64,000 bases of DNA from Anaeramoeba flamelloides (Eukaryota > Metamonada > Anaeramoebidae), in contig JANTQA010000063.1 in NCBI GenBank assembly GCA_027625915.1, positions 6,653,501 to 6,717,500 of the forward strand. Direction: 5' to 3'. The notes beneath the pieces were generated by a model. That model did not search any database, was not told the DNA's origin, and saw only the letters and a list, made by a program, of their open reading frames with translations. Position numbers and translations under genes: made by a program. Shown here piece by piece: positions 20,701 to 31,399 of this stretch. Every line of letters starts with the position of its first letter. The first letter of the stretch is position 1.

Positions 20701-23700
20701 TCAAAGATTAAACCTATTAATAGGTTTTACTTTTATTTCTCAATTTTTTATATATTTTCAAACAAATAAAACTAATTTGAATTAATAATTATAAAAAATA
20801 TATTAAATTTGATTTTAGACTTATTTTGATTACAACGTTTCCATTATTTATACTATTAATAATTCAAAAAAAAACATGACTTGTACTTTCATAATTTCAA
20901 GAAATTTAATGAATTATTGACAATAAAATAAAAGAACAATTTTTTATTTTTTAAATTTTTTCCCTTTTCCAAATTTACCTTTTTAAGTTTTTGGGTTCCT
21001 TGGGTTCCTTCGGTTTCTCCTCTATTTGTTTTTTTAGGTGCTTGGAGGTGATAAAAGGAATAAAAAATCATTATAAGAATTGGTAGACTTGGTCATGACT
21101 AACCTAACCAAACTTGTTCATGATCAGATCTAAAACGAATCGAAATGGACTTATGCAACTGTAGAGAACTGAATCCAACAAATGCAATCTGAATCCAACC
21201 AAAGTGAACCTAATTGGACTTTCCGTACAACCTGTCAAGTCGTTATAGGGCTGGGTTTTTGATGCCGAGTTGGTATCCTGTACTTTGATTTTGCGAAAAC
21301 AAGGTTTGAATAACTTGCAAAAAAAAAAAAAATAAATAAAAAGCAAAGTAATAATAACTGAAAAGAAAATTTCGAAAACACAATTCTTATTCTTAAAAAC
21401 TCAGCACTTTATAGATTCAACCCATCTTAAAAGTTCTAAATTAAAACTTAATAAAACAGCCTATTTCATTTGATCTAGAGTTGTTCAAATATTTAGGTAT
21501 CTTTATTAAAATAAATTATGACTGACGATCCAAAAGAAATTTTCGACATAAAAGGAAACAACCACCAACCCGCTCAACACTTACTGTCCAAAAAAAAAAA
21601 ACTTTTCAATGAAGTTTTTTCTTTTTTTCTGTTATTTTTACTCTTTTTCATTTCTTTTGACTACTCTTTGAATTAGCAGTCACAAATTTAGTCACTTCAA
21701 AACTCTCTCTTTAACAGATTAAGAGCTCTTGGGCACTTAACCCTTGCCAATAAAGCCTTTCTCTCTTTCATTTCCTGCTTTTCTTTCTCTCTTTCTTGTC
21801 TTTGTTCGAAATAAATTTGTTTTCTTTACATTTTTTAAAGAAAAGATATCCTATGAGTTATAATCTTGCCTAAATTATAGTTAGGGTAAAAAACTTTAAA
21901 TACAATTTTAGAGTTTCTGGAAGTGCAGTAGAGTGTCGTAGCCTGGCGTGGGTGCCGTAGAGTTCCGTGGCCTGGTGTGGGTGACGTAGAGTGGCGTAGA
22001 GTGCCTAGGTTTTCTTGAAGTTTTCTGTTTTATTTGTGAAGTGTTCTAGGTTTTTTTGAGTTTTCTATTTATTTGTAAAATCAATAGATTTTCATTAGGT
22101 TTATTTTACTTTAGAAATAAACAGAAAATTTTAATAAATTTTCGGTTTATTTCTAAAGTAAAAAAAACCTAGAACACTTCACAAATAAAATAGAAAACCT
22201 CAAAAAAACCTAACGAAAATCTCTTGATTAACGAAATAAACAGAAAACTCAAAAAAACCTAGAACACTTCCGAAATAAACAGAAAACCCAAGAAAACCTA
22301 ACGGTAATTTTCCAGAATTCAAAAGAATAGAGAAAAATCTTTGATTTTACTCAATTCTTTTAAAATTAAAAAAAACTAACAACAAACATGGGAGGTAATT
22401 TTGTTGAATCACCTCTTTTCAATAATAAAATAAAAAAAATAAAATAAAAAAAAAAGATCATTTTTTTCTGATTCTAGTACTCAATATTTGATATTTAGTT
22501 TCTTGTAATTGTTAAGAGTTTAGTGTTTAAAAAGCACTTAATCTCTTAAAGAGTGGATTTTGAATTAACTAAATCCGTAACTTCTGATTCATGGAATGAA
22601 TAATCGCATTAATTAGAAGTATTTTAAACTAAATTTAGTTTTCTAAAATACGGTTGAAATAAAGAGTTCTCCTAAAAAAAAAAATTAAGAATAAATAAAA
22701 AATTGATAAAAGAAAATATAAATTGTTCCTTAATTTCAAAATTATTAAATCTTTGGTTTATTTTCCTACATGTATTTTTGCAATAAGATTAAATTTCCAA
22801 ACTTATTTGGTTATTATAACCAGAAAAACTTGAAATTTAAGAAATAGAAAGTTTTTTTATTCAATTTATCTCGGCAACTTTTTGGTTTCAAAAAATTCAA
22901 CACGAAAAGACACTTCTAATGGCTATGTTTTTTCGCTCTTTGAATTTGAAGTTGCGAATTTAGTTAATTCAAAATTCTCTCATTAAGAGAATAAGGTTTT
23001 TTAAACACTAAATCCTTAGCAATAAAACAACACAAAAAGATCAAATCTTTTTCCTGGAAATTAATTGTAAAGAAAAAATTCAATTTTGGAAAAATAATTT
23101 TTCATTTCACTAAAGCTGAGAAAGGGGATTGTGTGATAATATTTGATTGGATCTTTGTTAAAGGAGTCACTCCATCAGAATCATTAAAAAAATAAAAATA
23201 ATAGTTACAAGCGCCTTAAGGGACTAATCTCTCTGAAATTTTTTTACCTAAATTTAATAGAGATTGAGAAAATTTTTAGCCAATTACTTCGATTTGAAAA
23301 AAAAACTGTTTATTTTCAATATTAAACTTATTTCAAGATAAGAAACCCTTATTTAGAAATTGTTCAAAAAAAAAAAATAATAGAGACTAGTCCCTTTAAG
23401 AAAATTCCAGATTATACAGCTGTTTCAACTCAGGTGTGAATCGCACTCATTCGTTGAATGGTTGGGAAACCTTCCAAGTCAATTTAAAATGTTTCCCGAC
23501 CATTCAACGAATGAGTGCGATTCAGACCTGAGTTGAAACGGCTGTATTTGATCATTTGAAATAAATAGCTAAAAATATTTTTTAAATTGTAAACCTAACT
23601 TTGAACAAAAAGTGAATGTCGAATTAATGGGATGAAAAAAAGTGTTAAATTATTCTCAATTTAGTATCGTCCCCAAAATATACTTTACTGAAGTTTTTGT

Positions 23701-24644
23701 AATAGAGTTTGTTTTTCGACAATTTTGTTTTTTTGCATGAAAAATTTAAAAAAAAAAACTAAAAAAGAAAAAATTTGTGAAAAAAAAAAAAAAAAAAAAA
23801 AACAAACTTTTGCTTTTGTGTCTTCATCAATCCAAACTTTTGCAATTCCCCAAATCAATTTTGTGAGCCACGAAGCGTTTACAAAATACATCATGCCTAA
23901 TCGTTCAACGTAATTATTCATCATAATGCCTGCCATTTTTTTAAAGGATACTTTATCAAAATTTGACCAACCAAAATCCTTGACATCAATAATGATAAAG
24001 CTGTTGTCGATGGGGTGATTAAAATGTTTTTTCGCTCGTTCAGAAATCCAAATCAGCATCTCAATTATTTTTGGAGAGTCTGATGGCTTGTGTCTTCCTC
24101 CATGGACGATCAAAACAGGCCTTCCCTTTTTGTCGAACCCTGAATAATAGGCTTTGTCTGTTTTCACTTCTTCAATGACGTCCTTCAATTTCACATTCTC
24201 TGGGTGTGTCTCTGCTCTCCAAATCTTTTCGTTTTCCCAAAAGGAAATGGATTTCTCTAAATTAAACCTTGACGCCCTGCAATAGCGAAGACACATCACA
24301 TCTTGTTTGTCTTGTTCGAGCTTGCCCTTTGGCTTTTTTAAATCTTTAGCAATTGCTTCTTTAAAGTCTTGGAGAACCTATTTGCAAGATGATTTTTTTT
24401 TTACAAATTTGGATCATCCAGTTTATTTTTTTGTAAATTTAGGTTTGGAACAAAATAAAGAAAAAAAGGTTACAAACCGATTAAAAAAACAGAGAGAAGA
24501 CTTGTTGGAAAGTTAGTAATTTTGAATCAAATTGAATGAAAAATGAAAAATTTAAAGACAATTTTTAACAAGAAAAGAAATTTTTACGATCTTTTGTTCT
24601 TCTGAAAGATCACCTAAAAAGCCAGAATACTTTTTTTTAGACAT
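17708..24644 (-). CDS. Sec14-like CRAL-TRIO lipid-transfer protein with Lys/Glu tail, split by a 5.5 kb intron
   Basis: Three exons on the minus strand: 24644-24588, 24377-23808 and 18274-17708, all joined in phase 0, total 397 residues. Exon 1 (MSKKKYSGFLGDLSEEQKI) plus the start of exon 2 (VLQDFKEAIAKDL) gives the typical CRAL-TRIO N-terminus; then CLRYCRASRFNLEKS, GFDKKGRPVLIVHGGRH, SFIIIDVKDFGWSNFD and WIDEDTKAK follow. Exon 3 resumes with ISFKGSDFFEDISEYIDIKY and IPKIWGG, the conserved end of the lipid-binding domain. The domain therefore reads continuously over the 5,533 bp intron (23807-18275) and the 210 bp intron (24587-24378). The last ~150 residues are almost only Lys, Glu, Arg and Gly, coded by a purine microsatellite. 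Such proteins exchange phosphatidylinositol or other lipids between membranes; the ligand here is unknown. The tail may bind membranes or RNA (inference). Confidence 0.92.
17730..18165. repeat. Polypyrimidine/polypurine microsatellite coding the Sec14-like tail
   Basis: An imperfect TTTTCC/TTTCTT array of more than 400 bp. On the minus strand it is in frame with the Sec14-like exon 3 and codes the Lys/Glu/Arg tail. Open Phe-rich frames on the plus strand are a by-product of the composition. Confidence 0.85.
19571..19714. repeat. Minisatellite of a palindromic ATCGYGAT core, ~19 bp period
   Basis: Eight cores start at 19571, 19589, 19608, 19628, 19649, 19667, 19687 and 19707, spaced 18-21 bp. 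They read ATCGTGGT, ATCGTGAT, ATCGCGAT, ATCGAGAT, ATCGGGAT, ATCACGAT, ATTACGAT and ATCGTGAT, separated by A+T-rich linkers. The palindromic core and even spacing are distinct from ordinary A+T microsatellites here. Confidence 0.75.
20100..21340. other. Unexplained G+C-richer patches inside the Sec14-like intron
   Basis: Segments at about 20110-20165, 20490-20640, 20985-21055 and 21095-21320 have clearly more G and C than their surroundings. The last contains near-repeats of TGAATCCAAC. No frame shows a recognisable domain and no tRNA fold is evident. They may be fragments of an old insertion or an intron-encoded RNA. Confidence 0.35.
21640..21745. repeat. Solitary arm related to the inverted repeat at 22511-23021
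   Basis: This segment (TTTGAATTAGCAGTC, then TTTAGTCACTTCAAAACTC, then AGATTAAGAGCTC) parallels the right arm at 22940-23021 in the same orientation. Its own partner arm was not found, so it may be a solo end or part of a larger, broken element. Confidence 0.5.
21915..22405. repeat. Foldback repeat (family D), copy 2, with G+C-rich minisatellite head
   Basis: It starts with a G+C-rich run (21925-22005) of near-repeats of GTAGAGT and GCCTGGYGTGGGTG, then the same CTAGGTTTTCTTGA / AACCTAGAACACTTC modules in alternating orientation as at 13391 and 45660. The arms around 22020-22110 and 22130-22240 are complementary, so one strand folds into a long hairpin. Confidence 0.7.
22511..23021. mobile_element. 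~510 bp element with ~80-115 bp inverted terminal arms
   Basis: The left arm (GTTAAGAGTTTAGTGTTTAA at 22511, then TTTTGAATTAACTAAATC) and the right arm (GAATTTAGTTAATTCAAAAT, then TTTAAACACTAAATCCTTAG ending about 23021) are inverted complements over at least 80 bp, with weaker pairing to about 115 bp. There is no ORF in the centre. Long-arm foldback elements of this form are usually non-autonomous DNA transposons. Confidence 0.7.
23220..23394. mobile_element. Short TTAA element (family M), internally deleted form
   Basis: It starts GGGACTAATCTCTCTG right after TTAA (23216-23219) and ends ATAGAGACTAGTCCC at 23394, followed by T and TTAA. Its outer ~85 and ~95 bp match the two ends of the 940 bp copies, so it is a derivative that lost the middle including the small ORF. 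Confidence 0.8.
23415..23546. mobile_element. 132 bp hairpin MITE with ~56 bp arms and TACAG ends
   Basis: TACAGCTGTTTCAACTCAGG at 23415 pairs with CCTGAGTTGAAACGGCTGTA ending at 23546. The arms (about 56 bp, three mismatches) include the core CGCACTCATTCGTTGAATGG, with a ~20 bp loop. TA lies at each end. The outer TACAG..GTT..CAAC motif is shared with the 523 bp element at 47475-47997. The tight arm identity suggests a recent insertion. Confidence 0.85.
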
Positions 24645-26809
24645 TGAATGGTTTGTGTTTAATTTGTTGAAATGTAAAGTTTATTGGGAAATTGTTTTTT
24701 GTAAAAAAAATGATTCTTGAACAACCCAAAACCGAAAAGAAAACTGAATAACCTGTTAGACAATGAACTAAATGTCTTTTCTCATTTTGAACTTTTCTTT
24801 TCTTTTCTTTCTTGTTAATTATTTTTTTTTGTTTTTTTTTGCTTAAATAAAAATCTCAATTATGAATTTTGGGCACTCTAACTGCCGCTTCATGAACCGA
24901 ACCGCAAATTCAATCTTTTTCAATCATTTTTCTTTTTTAGATCTTGAAGTAAAACTTCACATTTAAAAATAAACTCTGAATTAGTAAGCAGGAGTAGAAA
25001 AAACGTTGTTCTCGTTAAATAAAAAATAACAAATTAGAACATAATCCAAAATTGATTATTTCACCAATTTTTTGACTCTTCATTTCATAAAAAATAGCTC
25101 CTTTTGAATAGAAAAATTTGAAATTGCTACTAGGTGTTTTCATAAAAATCTCTTTTCCTTTTTTGTTTTTTCCTCTCTCTTTACCGGAAAACTAATTTTT
25201 ACTTTCAAAAAAAAAATACTGAGAGTTTATTCGAACCAAACCCGTTTACTATTCTTTTTCTCTTTCTGTGTATTTGATTGAGTGATGTTGCAAGTAAAAA
25301 TATTTTTTCAACACTTCCAACCAACGAAACTATTTGGTTTTTTCACTTTTTTTTTTTTTTCAAAATCACTGATGTTGGGTTCCTTAGAAAAAAAAAAGAA
25401 AAAGACATTTGCCATTTTTAAGTGCCTTTTTTAAATGGTTGCTTTCAATATTGTGGGTTTACTATTCTTTACGATACTTAATTTCGATAAAATTGGAGTG
25501 GACAGTTATTGTTATCAATAAGGAAATAACAATTTCAAAAAGTTTAATAGCAAGCGAAAATTGTGATTTTATATTAGTTTTACTAATTGACTTGTTCATA
25601 TTGTAGATTTGTTAAATTATGATATTCTGAATCTATTTTGTGACATAATTTCATGATATTTTTTCTAACCAAGCCAATTTTAAGTTTCTAGTTAAAAATA
25701 AAGAACAACTAATACCTTTTTTTACTTTTGATCTTAAAATTTCAAAAGGAACCAGTTATAAAATATTCTTTGATTAAATTTATAAGGTGTAACACTGAGT
25801 GATCACAAACTCTTCAAGCCATTTTCAAAATCAACTCACCTCTTGAGGATTTAAAAATCTCATTGGTTTTACTGTTACACAATTTCAAAAAGTGATGTCT
25901 TAATATTTTGAGTTTTTTTACTAAATTGGTCATTTTTCCAAAAACTATAAAACTTTTCCAATCCACCTTACGGGAGAGGTATCTTGCGATTGGACTTGGG
26001 GTTTATAATAACAAAAAAAAACAATTCAATGAAAGAATAAAAATGATTGGGTTTGTTTTTGTTTTCTGAAAGTTATTTTCGATTTTTCAATTTTTGTTTC
26101 TTCCAAACATTTTTATTCTATTATTCAAATCTAGAAACTTCAAAAAAAAAATTTTGAAGACTCATGAAGCACTTAAAAATATTTTTCAAAAAAGGTAAAT
26201 TTTTAAAGATCAGTTAATATTGATATTTTTTTGAGCTGTCTTGGACGGATAATTTTTAAGTTACATGGGATATTGAATTTTTTTTTTGATGTTCCAAAAA
26301 TTTAAATAATAGCTCATTTATTGAAATTTTTTTATGGAATAATAACTCTTATTTCTAAATTTTTTGAAAATGGAAAATAAGAATAGAAAACTCAATTGTG
26401 TTTTATTTAAAATTTTATGGTAGCCTTGGAACGGTTGTATTTCAATTGTATTAAAATAGTTAAAATGCCATTAAAGAAATCATATTGGTTTCTATTAGGA
26501 TTTTATTTGATTATAAATTGAATATCAAAATGAATAATTTTGTTTTTCTTAAAGGTTGACTGAGAATTTTGGTTTTTCCATTTTTAAGAAAATCTATTTA
26601 TTAATTAGTTTTATTCTCACTTGCACCGGTTATCCTTTAACTTGGGCTATTCTACATATTTCTTCTTTACCACCCAATGAAAAATTATAAAAAATAATTG
26701 ATATTTGATAAAAACGTTAGTTTTTTTTTTTATTTTATTTTAACCAAGTTATATGAGATATTATCTAAAATTTTGGGCTTTTTTTTACATCTTATAAAAA
26801 ATAAACCCC
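24645..26809. other. Upstream region of the Sec14-like gene, no supported gene
   Basis: Several short coding-like stretches occur on both strands (for example 24712-24820 and 24862-24966), but none gives a recognisable domain or a consistent splice model. A pair of small inverted motifs (GGTGTAACACT near 25787, ACTGTTACAC near 25877) may be a tiny repeat. This region should contain the Sec14-like promoter. Confidence 0.35.
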
Positions 26810-27330
26810 ACCAGTAAAGGTATTTGTGTTTTGCCAATACCAAATTAAGCTTTATATTAATACTAAATTGAATCAATGACCTAATGTATTTATTTTAAAA
26901 TATACTAGATGGAATACATTGGAATAATAAGAAAAAAAAAAAAAAATAGCACTTTTTTTGGTAGATCATAATGTTGAAATAATTTCAATGAAAAACTGGA
27001 AATATGGAAAGTGTACGGATTATTTTTTAAACATTCAAACACAATAATAAATTTTAAATTCTATTGGAAAAATTGATTAGATTAAAACAGTTATGAAAAC
27101 GATTTTTTAGATCAAAAAGAAGATAATTAACACCCATTTTTACACCTAAAAAATATCAGATAAAATCAAGATTAGAAAATTTAATATCTTTTATTTAAGT
27201 AATACAACAATAAGAAACATCTTGAATTATTACAAAGAACCAAAAAATAATAATTTATTGTTTTGTATATTTAAATCGTTTTATGGGGATAGAGTTTAAA
27301 AAAGATATTATTAAATAAATTTGATCCACT
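26810..27330. repeat. Diverged dispersed repeat (family E), copy 2
   Basis: Same order of blocks as 4520-5200: a CCAATACCAAAT..AATTGAATCAA block, AGCACTTTTTTTGG, AACAGTTATGAAAACGATT and CACCTAAAAAATATCAGA. The copies are old and their ends undefined. Confidence 0.5.
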
Positions 27331-27338
27331 TATTTGGA

Positions 27339-27341
<3 letters not shown>

Positions 27342-27404
<63 letters not shown>
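27342..27404. repeat. (AT)n microsatellite
   Basis: About 62 bp of AT dinucleotides, with a single C interruption, directly after the family E copy. Confidence 0.9.
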
Positions 27405-27406
<2 letters not shown>

Positions 27407-27784
27407 TTAGGTTATAAACAAAAATCATTCTATTTCAACAAAGACTATTAATAATATTTTAATGGGAATTATTTTTAACTATTAAAATATCAAACCAAAT
27501 GAATAATATTACATTTTGACTGTACTTTAAATTAAATCTAGAATTTCATTTTTTCAAATGCAATTTTCATGAAGATATTTTCAAAAAAGGTAATTTTATC
27601 CTCAGAATTCAAAATCAATTTTTTTATATAAAAAATAATTTGAACTCTTGTTAAAAAATTTTATAAATAAGATGAAATAAACTAAAATTAAAAATTTTCA
27701 ACACAGTTAAAACGCTCCAAACAATCACAACAATACAATTTCATTGAAATTGGAGATAATTTTGATTTTTGTAAAATATGAAAA

Positions 27785-27985
27785 ACATTTTTTCATCTTT
27801 TAGTTTTTGTTTTCATTTCATTGTTTGAATTACGTAAGTTGCTTGGTTGGATCAAGAATTTTCTACAAGGTTTATATTATGTTAAAGTTAAGTTGTTCCA
27901 AATAGAAGAACTCAAATAAAATTAGTTGGTAGTATCTAACCTTTGATCAATCAATATTCCTAATAGAATTTAAACAAATTTACTT
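27785..27985 (-). repeat. Partial, diverged family B copy
   Basis: On the minus strand this matches part of 6556-7097: TTTTGTTTTCATTTC, a TACGTAA block, GGTTGGATCAAGAA (against GGTTAGATCTGAAA) and GTAGTATCTAAC..TTGATCAATCAA. The TIR ends are missing or eroded. Confidence 0.5.
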
Positions 27986-29094
27986 AGGTATTTTTTTTTT
28001 TTTGCTCTCTCTAAAATTTTTAACACACCCATGGTTTATTTGTATTGATAATTATTTATTTTTTGTTTTGTGAGTATTGCAATTTATGAAAAAGTGTTAA
28101 AATTTCAATTAGTGAATGGTTCTAATTTGGTAAATCTTCGAGAAGTGACTAAATCAGTTTTTTTTTTCACAAATCGAATTTAGGTGTGTTAAAAATTTTG
28201 AATTGGTGTTTACTTTATAAAAAATTATTTCTCTTAAAAATTTTTTTTAATATTTTTTTTCAAAATGAAAAAAAGGAAATGACTTTTTTAAGATTTTAAA
28301 GTATAAAGAATTTTTTAATGGAATAGATCTGGTTTTTATTGATTATTTTTTTTTCAAAAATCATCAAATTTAGATTTATTAAATCACCTATACCCCGAAG
28401 TTAATTATTTTTATGATTGTTAGAATTTAAAGATTAAAAATTAATAATACTAACAAAATATTTTTTTTTTATTCAATTCTTTCAGATATAAAACTAGAAA
28501 TGTGGTCGACATAGCCCCCAAGAATCAAATAAACGATTAATACAAATACCTGATTAATTTTTTTTTTTTTGTTTTTAAATCGAAATATATCAAATTTTGA
28601 TTTCAAAAAATAAACTGAAATTAATAAATAGATTAGATGGAGTGAACTCATTTATTTCATAAGACAAAATTTAACTAACAAAAAAACATTATTTGAAGAT
28701 CTTGATAAGATTTCATTTTATTTTAAAAAAATACGAGTCTATTTATATAATTCTTCAAAAGGAGATGAAATGATGAAAAAATTCTTAAATAAGTTAAATT
28801 TTATACTGAGATTTATGAATCCATTTCAACACCACTCTTAAATCAAAATATTATAACGAATTAGACATTTATTCATATTTATTAACATGAAAAATTTTTT
28901 AAAAAAGCAAACACTAGATAATTCTAAAATTCCAAATGTTTCTGAACATAAAAATTTGAGATTTGAACATTTGAGGACTATCATTTTTAACAACTAAAAT
29001 TTATGGTTAAATTGAATATCAAATTGTTACATTTTTTGAAATTAGGAGAAAGTCACAATTTTTTGCTCGCAAAGAAAATTATCAAAAATTATAA
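27986..29094. other. Intergenic, no gene seen
   Basis: A+T-rich DNA with many T-runs; no coding-like segment or clear element recognised. Confidence 0.4.
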
Positions 29095-29175
29095 ATTATA
29101 AATTATAAATTATAAATTATAAATTAAAAATTATAAATTAAAAATTATAAATTATAAATTATAAATTAAAAATTA
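29095..29175. repeat. AAATTATA tandem minisatellite
   Basis: About ten units of AAATTATA and AAATTAAA in tandem, about 165 bp past the 3' end of the minus-strand nucleoside hydrolase. Confidence 0.85.
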
Positions 29176-29338
29176 GAAATTTTAAAAAAAAAAAAAAAAG
29201 AAATAATAATAAAGGATATTATATCTTTGTGTATTTATTATTTGAATTAATAAATAACTTTTAAACTTGTCATAAAAGAAAAAACATAAATCTGTATAAA
29301 GGCCAATGTTTATTACAAACACTTAATAATTTTGATAA

Positions 29339-30364
29339 TTATTTTTTGTTTATAGGTGAAATTGAATTCACCTTAACCATTTGCTTGATAAATTCATCCC
29401 AAAACTCTTCTACAACAATTTTCTCACAGATTGTAGCATTTTTTTCTCTATTTGTCATTCCAAAATAATCACAAACTGTCTCGCCACTGGTTAGAGGAGA
29501 GTCGCAAACAATTTCGATATTAATTTTTTTTGTCACAAAGGACTGTGGGCTTATTAGGTAAAAAAAGGCGATTGGGTCATGGAGAGGAGGAGAATCAAAA
29601 TTAAAAACTTCTTGGTATGTTTTCTTGAAGAAGAGCAGCAATTGGATACAGACTTTACAAAACGTTGTCTCTTGTAAGGACTCACGAAGCCTGTCAAGGA
29701 TCGACTCGGTGACTAACACCGTGTGCGACACTTCGATTGGCACAAGGACTATTGGGATTGTAGGCCGAATGTTTGACTTTTTGCCGAGATTAAACACAAT
29801 CTTGGCTGCGTGTGGGTCTCCCTCGATGTTAAACTCTGCAGAGGGACCGGTGTTACCCATCCCGATCGATCCTCCCATTATCGAGATCCGCTCGATCTTT
29901 TCGAGAACCTTTGGGTAGACTGTAACAAGTAAGGCGACGTTTGTTAAGCGCGCTGTGGCCACAACGGTGACTTTCCCTTCGCAACTCATGATGGACCTCG
30001 CCATGAAGGCAATTGCAGGCTCGACCACTTCCTTTGTCTCCTTGGAAACATTTGTTGCCAGCGGGATCTTTAAATCGTCAAGTAAAGCTGTTCCGTCAAT
30101 GCCACTTTCTCCATGGATCTCTGGACAGATAACATTTTTTATCATCAGTGGGTGCTCTTGTCCTTGCACAACGGGTATTTTGCTTTCCAAATTACAGAGC
30201 GCTAACATTTTTAAAGCATTGATAGTCGTTTTTTGAACAGTTTGGTTGCCTCCCTCAGTAGAGATCCCCAGAAAATTTACTCGTGGGTGAAGCGCCATCA
30301 TCAAAATTGTAAAAGCGTCATCGTGTCCTGGATCACAGTCAAACCAAATATTAATTTTGGACAT
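29339..30364 (-). CDS. Inosine-uridine preferring nucleoside hydrolase
   Basis: Single-exon gene of 341 residues starting at the ATG at 30364. The N-terminal metal site DCDPGHDD (residues 9-16) matches the family D.DPG.DD Ca2+ site. HGESGIDG, SIMGGSIGMGN, AEFNIEGDPHAAKIVFN and PIEVSHTVLVT follow in the usual order. LHDPIAFFYLI carries the catalytic His-Asp pair. Length and motif order fit a complete, active enzyme that hydrolyses purine or pyrimidine ribonucleosides to base and ribose for salvage. One segment reads VATARLTNVALL where most homologues have a Gly-Pro in the TGPLTN loop, a mild deviation near the substrate pocket. Base use is more G+C-rich than the flanks, as in a well expressed gene. 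It could be a specialised nucleosidase with other base preference. Confidence 0.93.
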   Translation of the reverse strand: MSKINIWFDCDPGHDDAFTILMMALHPRVNFLGISTEGGNQTVQKTTINALKMLALCNLESKIPVVQGQEHPLMIKNVICPEIHGESGIDGTALLDDLKIPLATNVSKETKEVVEPAIAFMARSIMSCEGKVTVVATARLTNVALLVTVYPKVLEKIERISIMGGSIGMGNTGPSAEFNIEGDPHAAKIVFNLGKKSNIRPTIPIVLVPIEVSHTVLVTESILDRLRESLQETTFCKVCIQLLLFFKKTYQEVFNFDSPPLHDPIAFFYLISPQSFVTKKINIEIVCDSPLTSGETVCDYFGMTNREKNATICEKIVVEEFWDEFIKQMVKVNSISPINKK

Positions 30365-31270
30365 ATTGGTGAAATATTCTTAATCTCAAAGCAAAGTAAT
30401 AAAAGAAAAAATGATAAGATAATTTTAAAATAATTTTTGATTTAGTTTTGTCCAAAATAAATAAGAGTTTTGAAAATGTTCAATTTGTTGGATATAATAA
30501 CACTTTTTTTTATTCATTTTAAAATGGTGGCGTCTTGAAAAAAGTTTTAATTTAGACAATTTCAAAAAATCAAAGTCCCAACTTTGTTAATATATCAGTA
30601 TAAAGCATTTATTTTTTGAAAAGTGATGAATTTATTTTACTAAAGTACATTTCTTAAGACTTCAACTTGAACACATATTTAAAGGTGGTTTCCTCACCTT
30701 TTTAAAACTTAATTGTTTTAAAGACTGTTTAGGTTGATCAGAATTTCATACTGAGTAATAGAACATAAGGTTTTGAAAAAAAAATGAAACAGAAAAAAAA
30801 GTTAAAAAATGCTTTTCAATGAGAAAACCTTACTGAAAACAAAAAGTAAAATCAATCCAAAGAAGAAACTTATTAACTTCAAAAAATAACCCATTGTGTT
30901 ATTTAAAGTCAAATTAACACAAGCAATTCAAATCTACAAGATTATCCCAATAATTTAAGTGGTTTTGGAGATCTCAAAAATATTCAATTTTTTCAATAAA
31001 TTTTTAATAAAGGATTAATCAAATTAAAATTTCGAAAAAAAAAAAAAAGAATTCAAAAACAGTTTTTTATGTAATAGTCATTTTTTATTTTCTTTTTTTT
31101 ATATATTTTATTAAATATTTTTATTATACATTTTTATTTTCAGTAATGTCCCCAATTAAAAAATAGATTTAATTTTTTTTTGCTTTTACACCTTTTATAA
31201 AGTAAAAATCAGATGTTTGAAATTGAATAAATTGTTAAAAAGATTACATTTTAAGAAATAAATTTCCACC
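30365..31270. promoter_or_regulatory. Upstream region of the nucleoside hydrolase
   Basis: Non-coding A+T-rich DNA that should hold the promoter of the minus-strand hydrolase; no specific element can be identified. Confidence 0.3.
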
Positions 31271-31399
31271 ATGGGAGGAGACGCGTTTATATATTACATT
31301 ATTTTGCTTTCACATCTCAAAAATAATTTTCATTCTGAAGAAATTGAATTAAAAAAATTACTAATTTCACAATCAAATAAAAAACAAATAAAAAAGTAA
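31271..31399 (+). CDS. Possible small ORF, 42 codons
   Basis: ATG in a CCACCATGGGAGG context followed by 42 open codons (MGGDAFIYYIILLSHLKNN, then a charged half with EEIELKKLL). The start has an unusually G+C-rich, Kozak-like setting for this DNA. There is no recognised family and no clear splice donor, so it may be a micropeptide, a first exon or chance. Confidence 0.25.
   Translation: MGGDAFIYYIILLSHLKNNFHSEEIELKKLLISQSNKKQIKK

Larger units (their letters stand above)
18275..23807 (-). other. 5,533 bp intron of the Sec14-like gene
   Basis: Donor GTTTGT at 23807 and acceptor ATAG ending at 18275 (minus strand). It holds the ATCGCGAT minisatellite (19571-19714), unusual G+C-richer patches (about 20100-21340), a foldback repeat (21915-22405), a long-arm inverted repeat (22511-23021), a short TTAA element (23220-23394) and a perfect-looking hairpin (23415-23546). 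No independent gene is recognised. Confidence 0.85.

Noticed and set aside
21095-21320. tRNA or other known RNA in the G+C-rich patch
   Set aside because: No cloverleaf with TTCRANNC loop and 7 bp acceptor stem could be drawn.
26420-26450. GGAACGGTTGTA as the end of a family H element
   Set aside because: No inverted partner was found within 600 bp on either side.
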